A stretch of 64,000 bases of DNA from Tetrapyrgos nigripes (lineage: Eukaryota > Basidiomycota > Agaricomycetes > Agaricales > Campanellaceae), in NCBI GenBank assembly GCA_013368315.1, contig JAACJM010000180.1, forward strand, positions 1-64,000, read 5' to 3'. Positions 23,603 to 36,097 of this stretch are shown here, in pieces; position 1 is the stretch's first letter; each line of letters begins with the position of its first letter. Both the position numbers and the translations under genes were made by a program. A model generated the notes under the pieces. The model ran no database searches. It was not told the DNA's origin and saw only the letters and a program-made list of their open reading frames with translations.

Positions 23603-25269
23603 CGCCGATGCTGTTGACACAAGTCTTTGTATGCATGGTGAGTGTTCGCCATTGAGTATATGCGCACATATAGCTGATGTTTCGTCTCTTTTCTAGTTGC
23701 CTGAATGTTTTTATATCTTACTCTGTTGTCGCACCTAATGGACATTCGCTGGGACCCATTGTTCTCTTCTTGCGCCCTTACTCTATCTTGCATGTCACTA
23801 TGCTTTCGATGATCCTTTGCATGTTACCCTACTATTATCCTACATCCTCATTTCCTGCTGTTTGATGTTTGATGTTTTCCTTTTTCTTTTGCTGGAATGG
23901 AGAATATGATACGTCGTAGGATTTCCAAATGCCATATTCTTTGCGTGCTAATCGGTCGCCTTTTCTTTGTCCGTCGTTCTCAGACGTTGCTCATAGCCGC
24001 CTCTGACGACTTTGTCCGCGTGGCTGTGCTTGGAAGGTATCCCATTCCGAAAGTAACAAATGTAAACAGAAGCAACTCGCACTTTCTGTTGAAGTCATAC
24101 AACGTGCTGTGCTGTGCAACATTATCCTAGGATTCCTCTTATCTTGAAGCTCAATGATTTGATTGCTTTGCGAGTAACACTCTTCCTGTCGCATTTGTTT
24201 TCAACCTTGGATCTTAGATTTTACTGGAATTGATACCAAATTGATAAGGTAAGTAATGTAGTATTACGACCAAGTGCTTGTCCACTTGGTCGCGTAACAG
24301 GATCTTTTGACTGGGTTAGGTGTCCAAGTGCATTACACGTTATGTGAGATATAGGTGGCCTTTGGCTGCCTGCCAAAATTGTGAGTTCAGCACTGAGCTC
24401 TTGCTGACGCTCTCTTTTAGATCCTCTAGCGACCCAAAAAGTGTTACTGGATCCATCAGCTGGGTGTCTAGAGGGTGTTGGTATGCATTACAGACCAACG
24501 ATCACAACCTTGGTGATTTATGGTCCTGGGAATGGAATTATAAGCGAAGTAATGGGACGACAGGGAGGTTATGTGGTTTGTCGGGACGTAGCTGCGTACA
24601 GGGCCATGTGGCTCGAGAGGAGTATGCGGGGAAAAAATCCCTAAGTAACGAAAAATCAAGGAGTAAGTTGGGAGTAAGAGTCGTTATGATGATAAGCAAC
24701 ATTGGAGGAGGAGCCCTCCAAGGGGAGACGAGTAGGAGGATGACAGTCTGAGCATAACAACAAAGAGGGGAACAAGGAGTAATGGTAGCGCAATTGAGAG
24801 AATTTGCATTGTTCCTGACTTTTCTTTCTTTAACCCCATTTCATTATCTTTCCAGGCTTGCCTTAGCTAACAACGTTTCTGAGTAGTTTTTCACAGATAG
24901 GAAACTGTAACATTCTCTTAACTTACGCATTGCTGACTGGCTATATGTGTCTCTACTTCACTGATATCTTATCCCGTACGCCTCAAGCGTTGCGAGAGGA
25001 AATAAATCAATAAGAAAACTCCCCGAACTGAAGTAAGTTTGAGAAAAGAATCTAGTGGCTGAAAATGGTGCTGATTTATTGACTCTAGGGCAGACAGACC
25101 AAAGATAATCGAAACAGCGGATTCGAAAGAGATGAGAGGGCGAGTAGAGGCTTTCTGGGAAAGAGCTGGGAGGTTGGGATTTCAGTAGGATTTGACTTAG
25201 GCTGGGACTGGTGAAGTTGGAACTTGCTTACTTGGTATTTTCAATGCAAGTACTAGTATTTATACAAAA
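23603..25269. other. intergenic stretch without a recognisable gene
   Basis: Several short frames (for example 24320-24751) have no recognisable domain. The only structure seen is the inverted repeat at 24268-24291. Confidence 0.5.
24268..24291. repeat. perfect 9 bp inverted repeat
   Basis: GACCAAGTG and CACTTGGTC are separated by six bases. Function unknown; it could be a terminator or an element end. The wider arms (ttac and gtaa) nearly extend it. Confidence 0.5.
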
Positions 25270-25294
25270 CTAGCAGTGACCCGTGCGATGCACG
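25270..25294 (-). other. Helitron 3' terminal hairpin and CTAG
   Basis: Stem arms 25282-25286 and 25290-25294, loop GAT, then about eight bases to the terminal CTAG. It matches the expected spacing for the transposition end signal. Confidence 0.7.
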
Positions 25295-25449
25295 TCGTAA
25301 GCTGCTGTCTACTTCACACAGAAGAGTCCATCATCGTAAGAAGGGGTACAAATGTGTATTGTGAAGTCTAGAACACTTAATTATAACATAAAACTAAGAG
25401 ACTGATCTGAAAGCCACTTTCTGGAATCATATAGTAAGTAGAGGAACAA

Positions 25450-26490
25450 TTAGGAAGAAGAGGCGGATGACCCCTGGTCGAGGTCCTGGGGGCTGAGTTT
25501 TTTCTTGGGTGCAGGACTCAGTGTGTAATCGCCATAGTTGAACTTCAGGCGTTTGTTGGCTGGAGTAGAAGGCCTTGTCGTTGATTTATCAATTTTTATT
25601 ATAGGACAAAGTATACAGTGAAAACTCACCAGGAGTGGATGGCAGAGGAGGCAAAGATTTTCGGCTGGTTGGCGGGGCATAAGGACGACCGAGAAAGGTG
25701 ACTTTATTGAGCTCCGCATCAAAGTGATCAACCATCCTATCCGATGGCTTTCTGTGAACCATGTGAAGCCAACCTTCACAGCAAACATATGTCCCAATGC
25801 TAACCTTGGGTGTCTGATTGCCAGCCCATCGAGCAGTGTGCAGAACAATGTAGCTTACTGGGAAAATTGGGGAAGGGTTGGAAACAGGCACAGACTTAGC
25901 TTTCCCTTTGCCATTCTCATCCTTTACTGGCTTAGGAAGCAAGACCTGCGTGTACACGTTGGGAGAGACCTCGATCTTCTTGTCCTCTGCAGTACGGTCA
26001 TAAGAGGCAATGACTCCACAGACTGAGAGATACAGCTGGTGCTTTGGGTCTACACTGTCTACCGGAATCATCTGTCCACATGTAAATGAATGAATGAGCT
26101 GAACTCAGACTGCACATAGACAAAAGAAGAGCGAACCTCAACAATATCACCAGCGAGAACATAATCCTTGAGTTCCATCCCTTCACTGAGTCTAGTGGGA
26201 TCGCAAAATTCCTCCATACAGGCAATCTGAGGAAAGAAACCCAGTTAGTAAGAACAAAACAGAGATCAATAGGAAATTCTCACATTTACCTAGACGAAGT
26301 ATGTGTGAGGGTCCTCAGGATCAAAGATCATTTTGTCTGCATTGAAGTAGCGAAGTAGAGCAACAGATGCAGACTGAGAAGTCGGGTCATCATAGAAGAA
26401 GAAATGGGCATTGAAGAGGATGGATTGACCACCGTCAGAGCGTGCATTCTCCAAGACAGCAATCCCGGAAAGTGTAGCACAGCCAGACAT
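25450..26490 (-). pseudogene. unidentified Helitron passenger gene, one nonsense codon
   Basis: I do not recognise the family. Four exons fit: from the ATG at 26490 (MSGCATLSGIAVLENARSDG) to about 26290; about 26229 to 26140 (IACMEEFCDPTRLSEGMELK); about 26071 to 25633 (MIPVDSVDPKHQLYLSVCGV ... LNKVTFLGRPYAPP); and a last one ending SPQDLDQGSSASSS at 25450. The first intron has a textbook branch site (TTACTAAC). The last codon of exon 1 is TAG where CAG would join YFV to IACMEE, so one C-to-T change may have killed it; the last junction also does not phase well. The beta-rich look of exon 3 would suit an OB-like fold, but that is a guess. It could be a captured host gene or an accessory Helitron protein. 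Confidence 0.5.
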
Positions 26491-27065
26491 AATGATAGAG
26501 TTATTGAGAGAGATGCGAGAAGAGAAATGAGAAGAGAGTAGAGAGTAGAGAAGCTCTAGGTCTTGCAGATTGCAGTCAGAGCATAGGGCTTTTATAGCTG
26601 AATCGTACATCAATGAAGTCACTTCCAGAATTCTCATCGAAAATTCAGGAAGCTTGTGGAAAAATGTAGGGAGTGCCCAAGCAAGGACATATACCAGTTC
26701 AGAGCATAGCGTGTCGAAGTGAAAGGCAACTCCTACGCAAATGCATGTGATTATGTTGTGAGTTACATCATAATGAAAATTCGAGAACCGTCACTAAAAA
26801 TAATCATGTCGCTGAACATCAGGAAAAGTGTCCATCAGGATAGGAAAGAGAAAGGGGATCTCTCCAGGGACTCATCCACAGGAGACTACGAAAAGCAGCG
26901 GTTAAACAAAACTGGCCAACTTTTTGGCATAGAAGCTGAGCTCAACGTGGAGCAGAAGTGGAAAGGGAATTCTCGACGCCAGACGCTGCACGCATGGATG
27001 GAATTTGAGACACTAAAGAGCTTCTTTCACTGTTGTCAACTAAAAAGCTATGTACATTAATTTGA

Positions 27066-30000
27066 TTAATCTATTAATACTTCTGGAAATACAATGTTTT
27101 GAGTTCTAGGAAGAGGTTCATCATTGGGAAGGAGAACTTTGATGCGGTGCCCTGAAGTGGCCCAAGAGAAAGCAACATAGAGTTGTCCATGTGTAAAAAC
27201 AGGGACCCGAAGATCCAAGCCTACGTATCTGAGTGACTGGCCTTGTGATTTGTTGATGGTCATGCAGAAAGCCAGCCGGACTGGGAACTGCCGCCTTTTC
27301 AGAGAGAATGGAAAGTCAGCATTCTTTGCAGAGGGAATGAGAGTGATTCGGGGTATAAGGGCAATTTCGTTGTGATGATCTCCTCCAAGGATTTTCACCT
27401 CCAGTACACGATCACTTGAACGAAGTAAGACCATGCGAGTGCTGTTGCAAAGACTGCGTGCAGGAGCAAGATTGCGGAGGAGAATCAGGGGACATCCTGG
27501 TTTGACATGCAGTTCACCAGGAGGGAGACCGGAAGCATCAAGAGAGCATAATACTTCAGGTGGAATGGGATCATCATCAGGCCCATCAGCGCCTTGTTCC
27601 CTAACAATGGAATCAGCACTCATGTAAATGTGTTCATCCCCAGGGAGACAGCTGAGTAGCTCAGCATTAGTAGCATTGACATCTGAATCCTGAGGTGCGA
27701 GAATTGCTCAATCCATGAAGAACTCTGGGGGTGGAGCAGTGGGCAGTATAGAGAGGTCAGGGTAGATAGCGTCAATGAGAGATCCTTCTGAAAGCACTCG
27801 CATATCTTGACATAGAGATATATGATTGTCTTGGGGGGAAAGATGGCGTCCATGTCCAATATCCAACAGCCATGATGCAAATTCAGACTCTCCTTCGGCA
27901 CCACCCAGCTCTAGATGCATGTTCTGAGTGAGCTTCAACAGAATCACCAATGGCCACAGATATGACCGCTTGAGACACACTGACACAATATCCTCCTGCG
28001 ATCCCTTCACAACAACTGGAAGAATCTGCTGAAAGTCCCCTCCAAACACTACTGTGATTCCTCCAAAGGGTCTTTCAGGGTCTTTCATCGTCTCAGATGT
28101 CGTGGCAGGTCCTATCCAATGCCTCGAAAGCCATTCAGTTCTGCATGGGACTTTCATCCCATATAATGAGTCGAGTCTGCCATAACAAATCTGCTCGAGG
28201 ACTCTGCTTAGTAATGTTGCAAAGAGAATCGTCCGTCAGACCATCTATGGGGACCTTGAACATGGAGTGAGCAGTTCGGCCACCTGGAAGAAGAAGAGCA
28301 GCTATTCCTGTTGAAGCAACACATAGGCTGATCCAACCATGTGCTCGAGTAGCACGGCATATCGTCTTATAGACAAAAAGTCTTGCCTGTTCCTCCAGGA
28401 CCGTTGAGAAAGAATAGACAGCCATCTCTGGCCTCCAAGGAATCCATGACCTGCTGGTAGGCAGCCTTCTGTTCAGGGTTGTCCTCCATCAACTCCAGGT
28501 TTCCCTCAGCTCGTGTCCTCTCTAACTCCCTGTCGTAATCCAATTGTTCAGCAATGAAGGGATTATCAGTCTGTGCAGCCCAATTTTGCTGTGGTAGAGG
28601 AATGTCAAACTCCTCAAGAAAATGACCCGATTCCTGCAAGATTTGATTGAGGAGGTAGAGTCCGTAATCGTAAGCATCTTCAGGAGTTGGATTGGTGCAG
28701 CCCATGACTCGTAAGTGGTACTGTAAATCATCACAGATATGCTCGTGAAAGTCATTCCAGAGTTGACCCGGATGTTGAGGATTGCAGAAAAGGAGAATAG
28801 TCGCAAACATTTGTCGTAAACTCCGTCCAGTCTGCATATGGGATGCTTCCTCCAGAGCCTTCCTCCATTCTCCATCGTCTTCCAATAAACCCCTTGCAAG
28901 ACACGCTTCCCGAAAAGTAGGATATACAACATCTCTGTAGCTCCGAACATCTTCCCATGATTTTGGCCCCTTGACAACAGTCAGTAATGTTTGAAGATAG
29001 AACCGTTCACCAGCATTGGGAGGAACATAATACATGCGACCCAATGCAAAACCTCTCTCTCTTGGTTTCCAGTGCTTGTTATTCTTCCACACAAAGTGCT
29101 GAGGGAATTCCTGGTAGGTGTACTTTTGTGCGACTTCACCAATTACTTGATCTGCATTGGCTTTGAAGAAGGCTGTGAGCATGCTCTTCTCCTCCCGAAT
29201 GCATCCACGAAGAATGTCTGGGTGTTCATCAGGATTGAAACACACCAAATGCTGGCCTGGCAGGTGAATGGCAAGGCGAATGACGTTAGGCTGTTGGCCA
29301 TGCACATCAAAATGAAATATCTGCCAAAGTCCCTCTGAGGCTGAAAAATAACGACCCTCGATGAATTGCTTGATTTCGTCTACCTCAACAGCCAAGGTAC
29401 CTCGATCAGGCCCTTTATTGATGTATTTTATGGTATATTTGACAGTTTTGAAAGATGTAGCGCACTCGACATTGATGTGACAGCGGTACTTTGCTGAAAG
29501 GTAGGGGTTATATGGGACGATCCAACGATTATCAATTTTGTGGTGACCGACTTCATATTCTCCCCCATCATCAGGTCTATGGTACAGTGGATACCTGTCC
29601 TGATCCATGGATGTGCCAGATTGAAACGCCTTCAGAAAGTTCTTCGTGCATTTACCATTCTCCATGCACTGAGCCTGTGGGTTAAGGGCGCTGCAAGGAC
29701 CATGGATCATACACTTCTTCACCACCTCAAACAACACTGGCTCTGTTTCGGGATCCGGCCATCTCACCCAGATTGCAGTATCAATGGCTGAGGGACTGTG
29801 CAACTTATAGTCGCGATGGAGAAAGATTAGCAGGTGCATATGGGGGAGTCCGTGTTTCTGAAATTCAATTGTATAGACATAGCCTGCTAGAGGTCCAAAT
29901 ATCTGCTGGACATCCTCTAATAATGCATCTCTTTTCAACCTGAAGACTCGAGTGACCAGATCGGGACAGTCCACTGCAGTCTGACCTGGAAGCAATTCCC

Positions 30001-32230
30001 TCATGATCTCCGGGCATGTTGGGTCTGCAGTCATGGTCAGGAAAATATTGACATTCTTGAAGTACCTCGCAATCGCCATAGTGTCCTGGTATCGCTGGTG
30101 CATGTGTCGTGGTCCACCGATGTATGAAGACAGAAGAATTTTATGCTGGCCGATGCTGTTGAGATCCGCATCTCAGGCAAGGGCATCCTCTAGTCCCTGA
30201 TACAGCAACGCTCGGAGTTGGTCTTGATGATTGCGTAGATAGTCCAGGCCCATAAGTCCACTGCATAGCATTGTAGAAGGTGACCTCCATGCAAAATAGT
30301 GGAGAATTCGTTGTGATGTGGATGAAGCTGAAAAGAAGCATAGCAGGTCTGGGTAAGTCAACGTGGATCCTCCTCCTCAGGTTGATGTAATCGAAGACCC
30401 CAATGCCACCCTGACTCGCCTTGAGAAAACAGAAGGACATAATGAAGCGGGGCATAAGCAGCATGTCCATCATTTATCTGCTGCAATCCTATTTCTCGCC
30501 AGGATTCTCCCTCTCCAATCACTTCTGGCCAAAGATGAAGAATTATATCCCGACTATCAGTAGCCTGGCTACTATTGTCAGGAACAATTGCTGCAACCTC
30601 ATCAGCAGTGGGGAGATTGTAGTGCCATCTATCCTGGCCTGGCATGACTCGTAGACAGATTGTATAGTCTGGTGCATCCTGGTGTTGTTGGAGAACTTCA
30701 TAGGCATGCTGATAAATTTGAGAGTAGGGGTTGGCATTCTGGAGAAGAACCTGCAAGTTTTCCATGGTGTCACGTCGAAGATTACCGTTACTATGCATTC
30801 AGTACTGGAGAGCAGCCTGAGGGTCAATAATGTAAAGCTGAGCATATGACAGAGCAGTCCCTTCTTGTGGTAGTAATGTTCCAGACAGATGTTTTAATTC
30901 TCCATGTATTCTAAAAACAGGAGGTCCACGCCCACGATGATTGATACTATCATCAACAGAAACACCAACAGACATGAAAGCCAGCACCGAATTATATTGT
31001 GCAATGTTCTCCTGGAACTCTTTGACTTGGTGGTCACCTGCAGTGTAGAGCCTGTGCAGATAGTCCGGCGGCAGCTGTAGGAGAGGGAGACAAACTTGTC
31101 CATGCTTACAGCACATGCCAAATTCCGGTGTGGCCAAAGGAGACCTGGACGTGTTTTCTTGGAGCCAATGGAGAGCACCACAATGAATTCACACATAATC
31201 CATATGACCCAGGTCATGCTGTTGAACCAGCTCAATATAAGGGCGGCGTGCAGCACAGAACAGCCCAGTCGTGCCAATGAAGGGAGCATAGTCAGGATGG
31301 AAACCATCATCTATAAATCATGTTTAGAAACCTTTATCAGAATGTATTCAGAGCAACATACCATTGTGTTGGGCCAGGTCATCATCGTCACTGAGAGCAG
31401 GTGGTGAGTGAGAGCGAGAACAGTGTTGAGGAGATCCTGTGAACAAAAGTGATTAGCTCCTCAATAAGTTTACCTTGGTGTCGCTGAGGTGCTGTTGCAG
31501 AGGGAGTCAATAGTCCATGGTTAACAGGTCCTTGCACCTGAGAAGGACCTGGTAACAGGTTAGTTGACAAACAAATACCCTATGCAACTGTACGGACCTT
31601 GACCTTGAGCTGCAGACCTGTGATTCCAATTGTTGAGAGGGGTAGGTGTTGAAGGGGCCTTGGAGTCAAACATTCAGCTTGGAAAAAGAATTAGAACATA
31701 ACAGACAGACATACAGCCAGCTCTTTGCCTCCTCTCACATTCCCGGCAGGTGCGCTGAGCTAAAGTTCTCCTGTCAACTTGTTCCTGACCTGAAATAGTG
31801 TTGTCAATAAATCTACAGCTAGAGAAGTGAGGCTACATACTATTTGTAGTGTTCTGTGTGGCAGGGGGAGTCTGTAACCCAATGCTGTACCGGGTTTCTT
31901 CAGCCTCACGGACTCATCTTCTCTGCTGGGCCTCTCTACGACGGGTTGATGGTGATCCAGAAGCATCTGTTCTTGCCTGGGACTGCGCTGCTTTTTCAGC
32001 TACCTCTCTTTCACAGTGGCAGCGTTGCGTGAGAGAACGGTTACTGACAGGTTGAAGTGGTGGTTGCTGAGAGGACGTTGAAAGCCCAGGTTGATGATGC
32101 TAAAATTGAAAGTGAGCTGCATTGCAAGACAGTAGCACATATGTTCTACAACTCACAGAACTCGGAGTAGGAGTAGAAGGGTGCTGCTCAGCCCTTGCAT
32201 CAAGAAATGGAAACTACCAAGCGAAAGTCA
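27066..32230 (-). pseudogene. Helitron Rep-helicase (RepHel) gene, heavily decayed
   Basis: Transposase of the Helitron: an HUH endonuclease that nicks and joins single strands, fused to a PIF1-type helicase. From right to left: an Arg-rich N-terminus (31850-32050, REAQQRR then VREAEETRYSIG); the IHCGALHWLQ and FGMCCKHG zinc-binding part (about 31100-31180); Helitron-like N domain with GNLRRDTMENLQVLL (30745) and NDGHAAYAPLHYVLLFSQGE (about 30450); SSYIGGPRHMHQRYQD at 30100; HUH motif KHGLPHMHLLIFL near 29840; the Tyr region VKYTIKYINKG near 29430; helicase Walker A GPGGTGKT near 28385; FGGDFQQILPVV near 28020; and motif VI near 27160 to the stop at 27066. Lesions: six TGA codons in place of Arg, a T insertion just after Walker A, a 10-base duplication near 28067-28086, and frameshifts at 30150-30480. 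Motif VI reads FSWAT, not the usual SRAT. Confidence 0.8.
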
Positions 32231-32650
32231 GTCAATTTGCAGAAGCAGAAGGTAATATTAAGATGCACCTGTAGCCCAAAAGGATGTCCCTCTGAAGCCC
32301 TGTTATCTCCTGCAGAGATGTTCTCATCATTGACTGCTGTACGTCATCGTCTAGGGCTGGCATTGACATCCTCGTTGACTTGCGTCTCATGGATAGAATG
32401 GCAAACGCGTTGTTGGTGCCTTCGTGGGGTATTTAAGACGTCGTTGCTGAAATCAGCAGACCCAAAAACATAATGTTAGCCTGATATGCCTGGAAAGAGT
32501 ATGCACATACATACATGTATTCACGGTCATGGAAGAAGCTGCATGAACACATACCAAGATTGACCACAGCAACGCGTCACGCACCAGAAAATTCAAGAAA
32601 CCTGGAGTATGAACCTGACTGGCGTCGCCTTCTTCTCTTGATTTACAGTC

Positions 32651-33694
32651 ACACATAGTTAGTAGATGAAAAGGACCATATTATTCTTTATATATTAATC
32701 TAAAAGTCACAAAAAAAGAATGACACGGGAGTAAGGATGATTGACAACTCAAAGTTTGGCTCTGAGAGGATAAAGAAGCCATAATGGCAAGTGCATGTGC
32801 AGAGATCCTTGCTTCTGAGACAAACTATCAGAAAACTACCACAAAGAACACAACATCAAACACACCATTATAAGAGGCCTCTCAAATGCGTCCACTACCG
32901 GTACCAGAGCTGGCGGTGTACCATCCATATCGTTTGACGCGTGCCTGTGGGGTAGAAGAGGCTCCTTTGAGGCCTGACTGTATGTGTATTTTGGCAAATA
33001 TTTTGTTTGAGCGGATGACCTATCACAACGTTCAGTGTATGCAAAGAACAGTATATTTTAACTCACATTGACGATGGTAGCAGAAAATGGAGAGGATGTA
33101 GTCGGTAAGCGTTGGCTGCAGGCTTCTTGAGACTTCATCCTGCAAGTGAAGGAATATTCGAGAATCTTGAGGAATTCTATTTGCAACGGTCGGGAGATAG
33201 ATGCAAATTTTATCTGCAACGGCCAGGAGATAGAAGCAAATTCTATCTCCACAGCACTGAAACAAATTCAAGTGCTGGTAAAGAAGGCGAGACAGTGAAG
33301 ACTGTTGAAGTTTGAGAGAAACATGGAAAAGATGACCAATCTGTTGACGCATACACTGTATAGTGCGCGTCGGCCAGAATTTTGCAACAACAGTGCTGAA
33401 GTGTTCCAGTGGCAAGCTCTGAACTCAGTGATGAAGCAAGTGGAAGACTCAACAACCAATCAGAATATACTCGCAGTTTATCAAGCATGAACAAACAGTT
33501 GTCTTTTGTAGTGTTGATGAGGCTCGAGATCTGAGTCAATAAATAGCAAGGGAACAAAAGATATTGAGGTTCAAATGGGTAAGAGACAGACACAGAGGAG
33601 ATGATAAGTATAAAAGGTGTGCTCGGAAAATAGGTATAAAACTCGTTCCAGCTGTGATACATGCATGAGTTTGATGGAGGATAGGATAAATGAA
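32651..33694. other. stretch without a recognisable gene
   Basis: Only short frames without domains. It may contain the missing 5' end of the Helitron. A 33-base unit (gcaacgg..gggagatag.tgcaaattytatct) is repeated twice at 33183-33248. Confidence 0.45.
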
Positions 33695-34005
33695 TTGTGT
33701 TTTAAAAAGGGTTTTACAAAAATCTAATCATCGCCATGAGTTATGCCGTGAATTTCATATTCCCCCTCTCTTATACCTATTGCGCAGGACCCCAGGGCTG
33801 TCCATTGCTTATCCTGTTCTTGATTTTCCCCTATCTGCTTCTGATTATTTCCCTACCTTAATATATTGACATTTATCTCTATAGTACCTTAGATCGGTCT
33901 CCTTTCTTACTCTGTTTCATTCCCTGATTCATGTATACTTATACCCGAGAGCCACCCTTTCATTTCCCCTCACGAGTCTCTCGGGTATGTCGTTTATTTC
34001 TCCTG
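33695..34005 (+). repeat. 311 bp direct repeat, copy 1
   Basis: Same length and about 95 percent alike by eye to 45742-46052, same orientation. It starts ttgtgttttaaaaaggg and ends with a hairpin-capable pair ATACCCGAGAG / CTCTCGGGTAT. A partial echo of its end follows at 34006-34040. It may be an LTR or a terminal repeat of an unrecognised element. Confidence 0.7.
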
Positions 34006-34313
34006 ATCCTTTCATTTCCCCTCATGAGTCTATCAGTGGTTATCAGTAGATTTTGCATCATTCAAATGCGACGTAGTGGAGGCATATTGACTATCCCCAA
34101 TAAACCCACTATATCAAATGAAGCAAGTCGTGAAGATTGGATCAACCTACAACATGGATCGCAACAATAATTTTGGAAACAAAGGCGCTGGAGATGTAAA
34201 TGGTTCGTGGATGGGTTTAGTGGCTTGGATAGCGAGATATGTGAAGGGTGTAGGTGACATATTCACTTACGTGGATGATAATTTCGGTTTTGAGGAGGAA
34301 ACAAAGATGGGGT

Positions 34314-34840
34314 CAAGGGGTACCCACTTTCTTACTGCCGGACATCACCTTCATTTTCGGTCATAAGGCCTGACCCCCTCCCCCCCCTCCCCCCCCTCCT
34401 TCCTTTTATGGAAGGTAGTATGTAAGCAAAAGTTACATAAGCTTACCTCATCTCCCCAACCCCATCATCAACGCTCTTTTGACTCATATTTTACTGCACT
34501 AAAAGTGTGTATACATGCTCTTTTTGTCCCTATTTAGATTGTACATATGCTGACCTGCATTTTTCTTACACTTACTGCCATGATGTCATGCAGTACAAGT
34601 CACATGGTTGCAATGGAACGGTCCAGCCTCCTTCTAGATTTGGTTTCTCAGCTAACAGAATGAGCCTAGATGCTGTTTTTGTCTTCATTTTATGCTTTTA
34701 GCAAGTCTTGTACTGAATGGAAGGCTCTTACAGGTCATCCAAGTGCTTATTACATAGCATGTCACTTTGGGTCATAAGGACCCCTACACCCCCCCCTCCC
34801 CCAAGGTGATGTCAGGTATTAAGGTTCTGGGTACCCCTTG
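34314..34840. mobile_element. hAT-like MITE (527 bp) inside the DIRS RT
   Basis: Perfect 12-base terminal inverted repeats CAAGGGGTACCC / GGGTACCCCTTG, with weaker similarity (GACATCACCTT) to about 45 bases. The 8-base target duplication GATGGGGT lies at 34306-34313 and 34841-34848; length 8 points to the hAT superfamily. It has no coding capacity and carries C-runs at about 34373-34400 and 34789-34802. Confidence 0.85.
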
Positions 34841-35315
34841 GATGGGGTTATATGGAAGCAGGTTAGATTCAAGTTGTTGCAACTATGGGACGAACTGGGG
34901 ATACCTCAAAATGCCCCCAAACAGGTCTTCAGTGACATACCTACCATTATTGGTTTTGACGTTGATCCCAATGCCATGTCTATTTCCATGCCAATCTCTT
35001 CCAAATCTGATCTTCTAGCCACTATTAACCTATTCGCAGTACCAGGCCAACGGCGTTCCCTCAGAAAATTTTTGCAACTAGGCAGATGGTGCAACTGGTC
35101 CTTCAACGTATACCCTTTACTTTGTCCTGGGCTATCCCAGGAAAGAAAGATTTGAAGGCTCTCCGATATGGATAAGTGTGGTGATGAGTAGGGAATTGAT
35201 TTGGATGGCTAGGCACATGGAGAGCATGGAAGGAGTTCAACTTTTGGACGCAGAAGATTTAGGTGTAGAAGATGCAGATATGATTCTATTTTGTGATGCT
35301 TGTCTGATGGGTATG

Positions 35316-35726
35316 TGTTATGATGTGAACAAGTCCTGTACTGGCCTGGACCCTCTATCTGGACCTGAGCCTGTGCATAGGCTATAACTACCTACACAGC
35401 ACTACTTAATTCTTAGATGACTCATTACATAGCATTGCACAGTATTACTCCGGATGAGTCCTTATGACTCATCTGCACAGCCTAGCATAGCAGTACCTAG
35501 GTATATAAGATGTAGATACTTACCCATGTACCCTAGCTCGTTATTTTGTACCAATAGGACCTTAGTTTATTGTTCATTGGCACACCCCACTTAGGAAAAC
35601 TTATATGGCTACTCTTTGGACCCTGTATAACGTCTATTACACAGCTAACTACTACATCAAGCTTCACTATCTAACTACTACCTGGACTACACTCCAACAA
35701 GCTTTCTGTCACTACTCCTGCCCACA
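35316..35726 (+). mobile_element. solo LTR (411 bp) inside the DIRS RNase H
   Basis: Starts TGTTATGATG and ends CTGCCCACA, flanked by the 5-base target duplication GTATG at 35311-35315 and 35727-35731. Leaving it out, the RNase H frame runs on without a shift (CLMGM directly to GFWYNTG), which confirms the exact borders. Family unknown; the strand given is arbitrary. What remains after recombination between two LTRs. Confidence 0.88.
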
Positions 35727-36097
35727 GTATGGGTTTTTGGTATAACACCGGTAACATCCATTTGGGTTTTCAATGCAAGAATGTTGAACCAGAGAAGGGT
35801 ATCTTTTATTTTGAGGCTCTATCTGTCCTGTCGGCTCTGTCGTTCACCATCAAATTATCAAATCCTCCGCCATCATGCATCATCATCTTTATGGACAACT
35901 CTAACAGTAGACATGTTCAATTCACTCAAAGCGTCTCCGTCATACAACCCCATTCTGATCACCGCTGTCGACCTCCTCCTCCATCACAAATCCCACTTAT
36001 GAGTACTCCACATACCTGGAGCGAAGAATGAGATTGCCAATGCTCTATTGAGATTCAAGAATGCCGAAGTATATGACAAGATCCCTTTTCAACCCCT

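Larger units (their letters stand above)
25270..32650 (-). mobile_element. Helitron, minus strand; 3' end defined, 5' end not found
   Basis: Rolling-circle transposon. Its 3' terminus on the minus strand is CTAG at 25273-25270, followed by host T (base 25269 is a on the plus strand). Eight bases inside lies the stem CGTGC-GAT-GCACG at 25282-25294, the classical Helitron 3' hairpin. Inside, on the same strand, are a Rep-helicase gene and a second gene nearer the 3' end. The right boundary near 32650 is a guess from where the coding trace stops; the expected TC terminus after an A was not identified. Confidence 0.7.
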
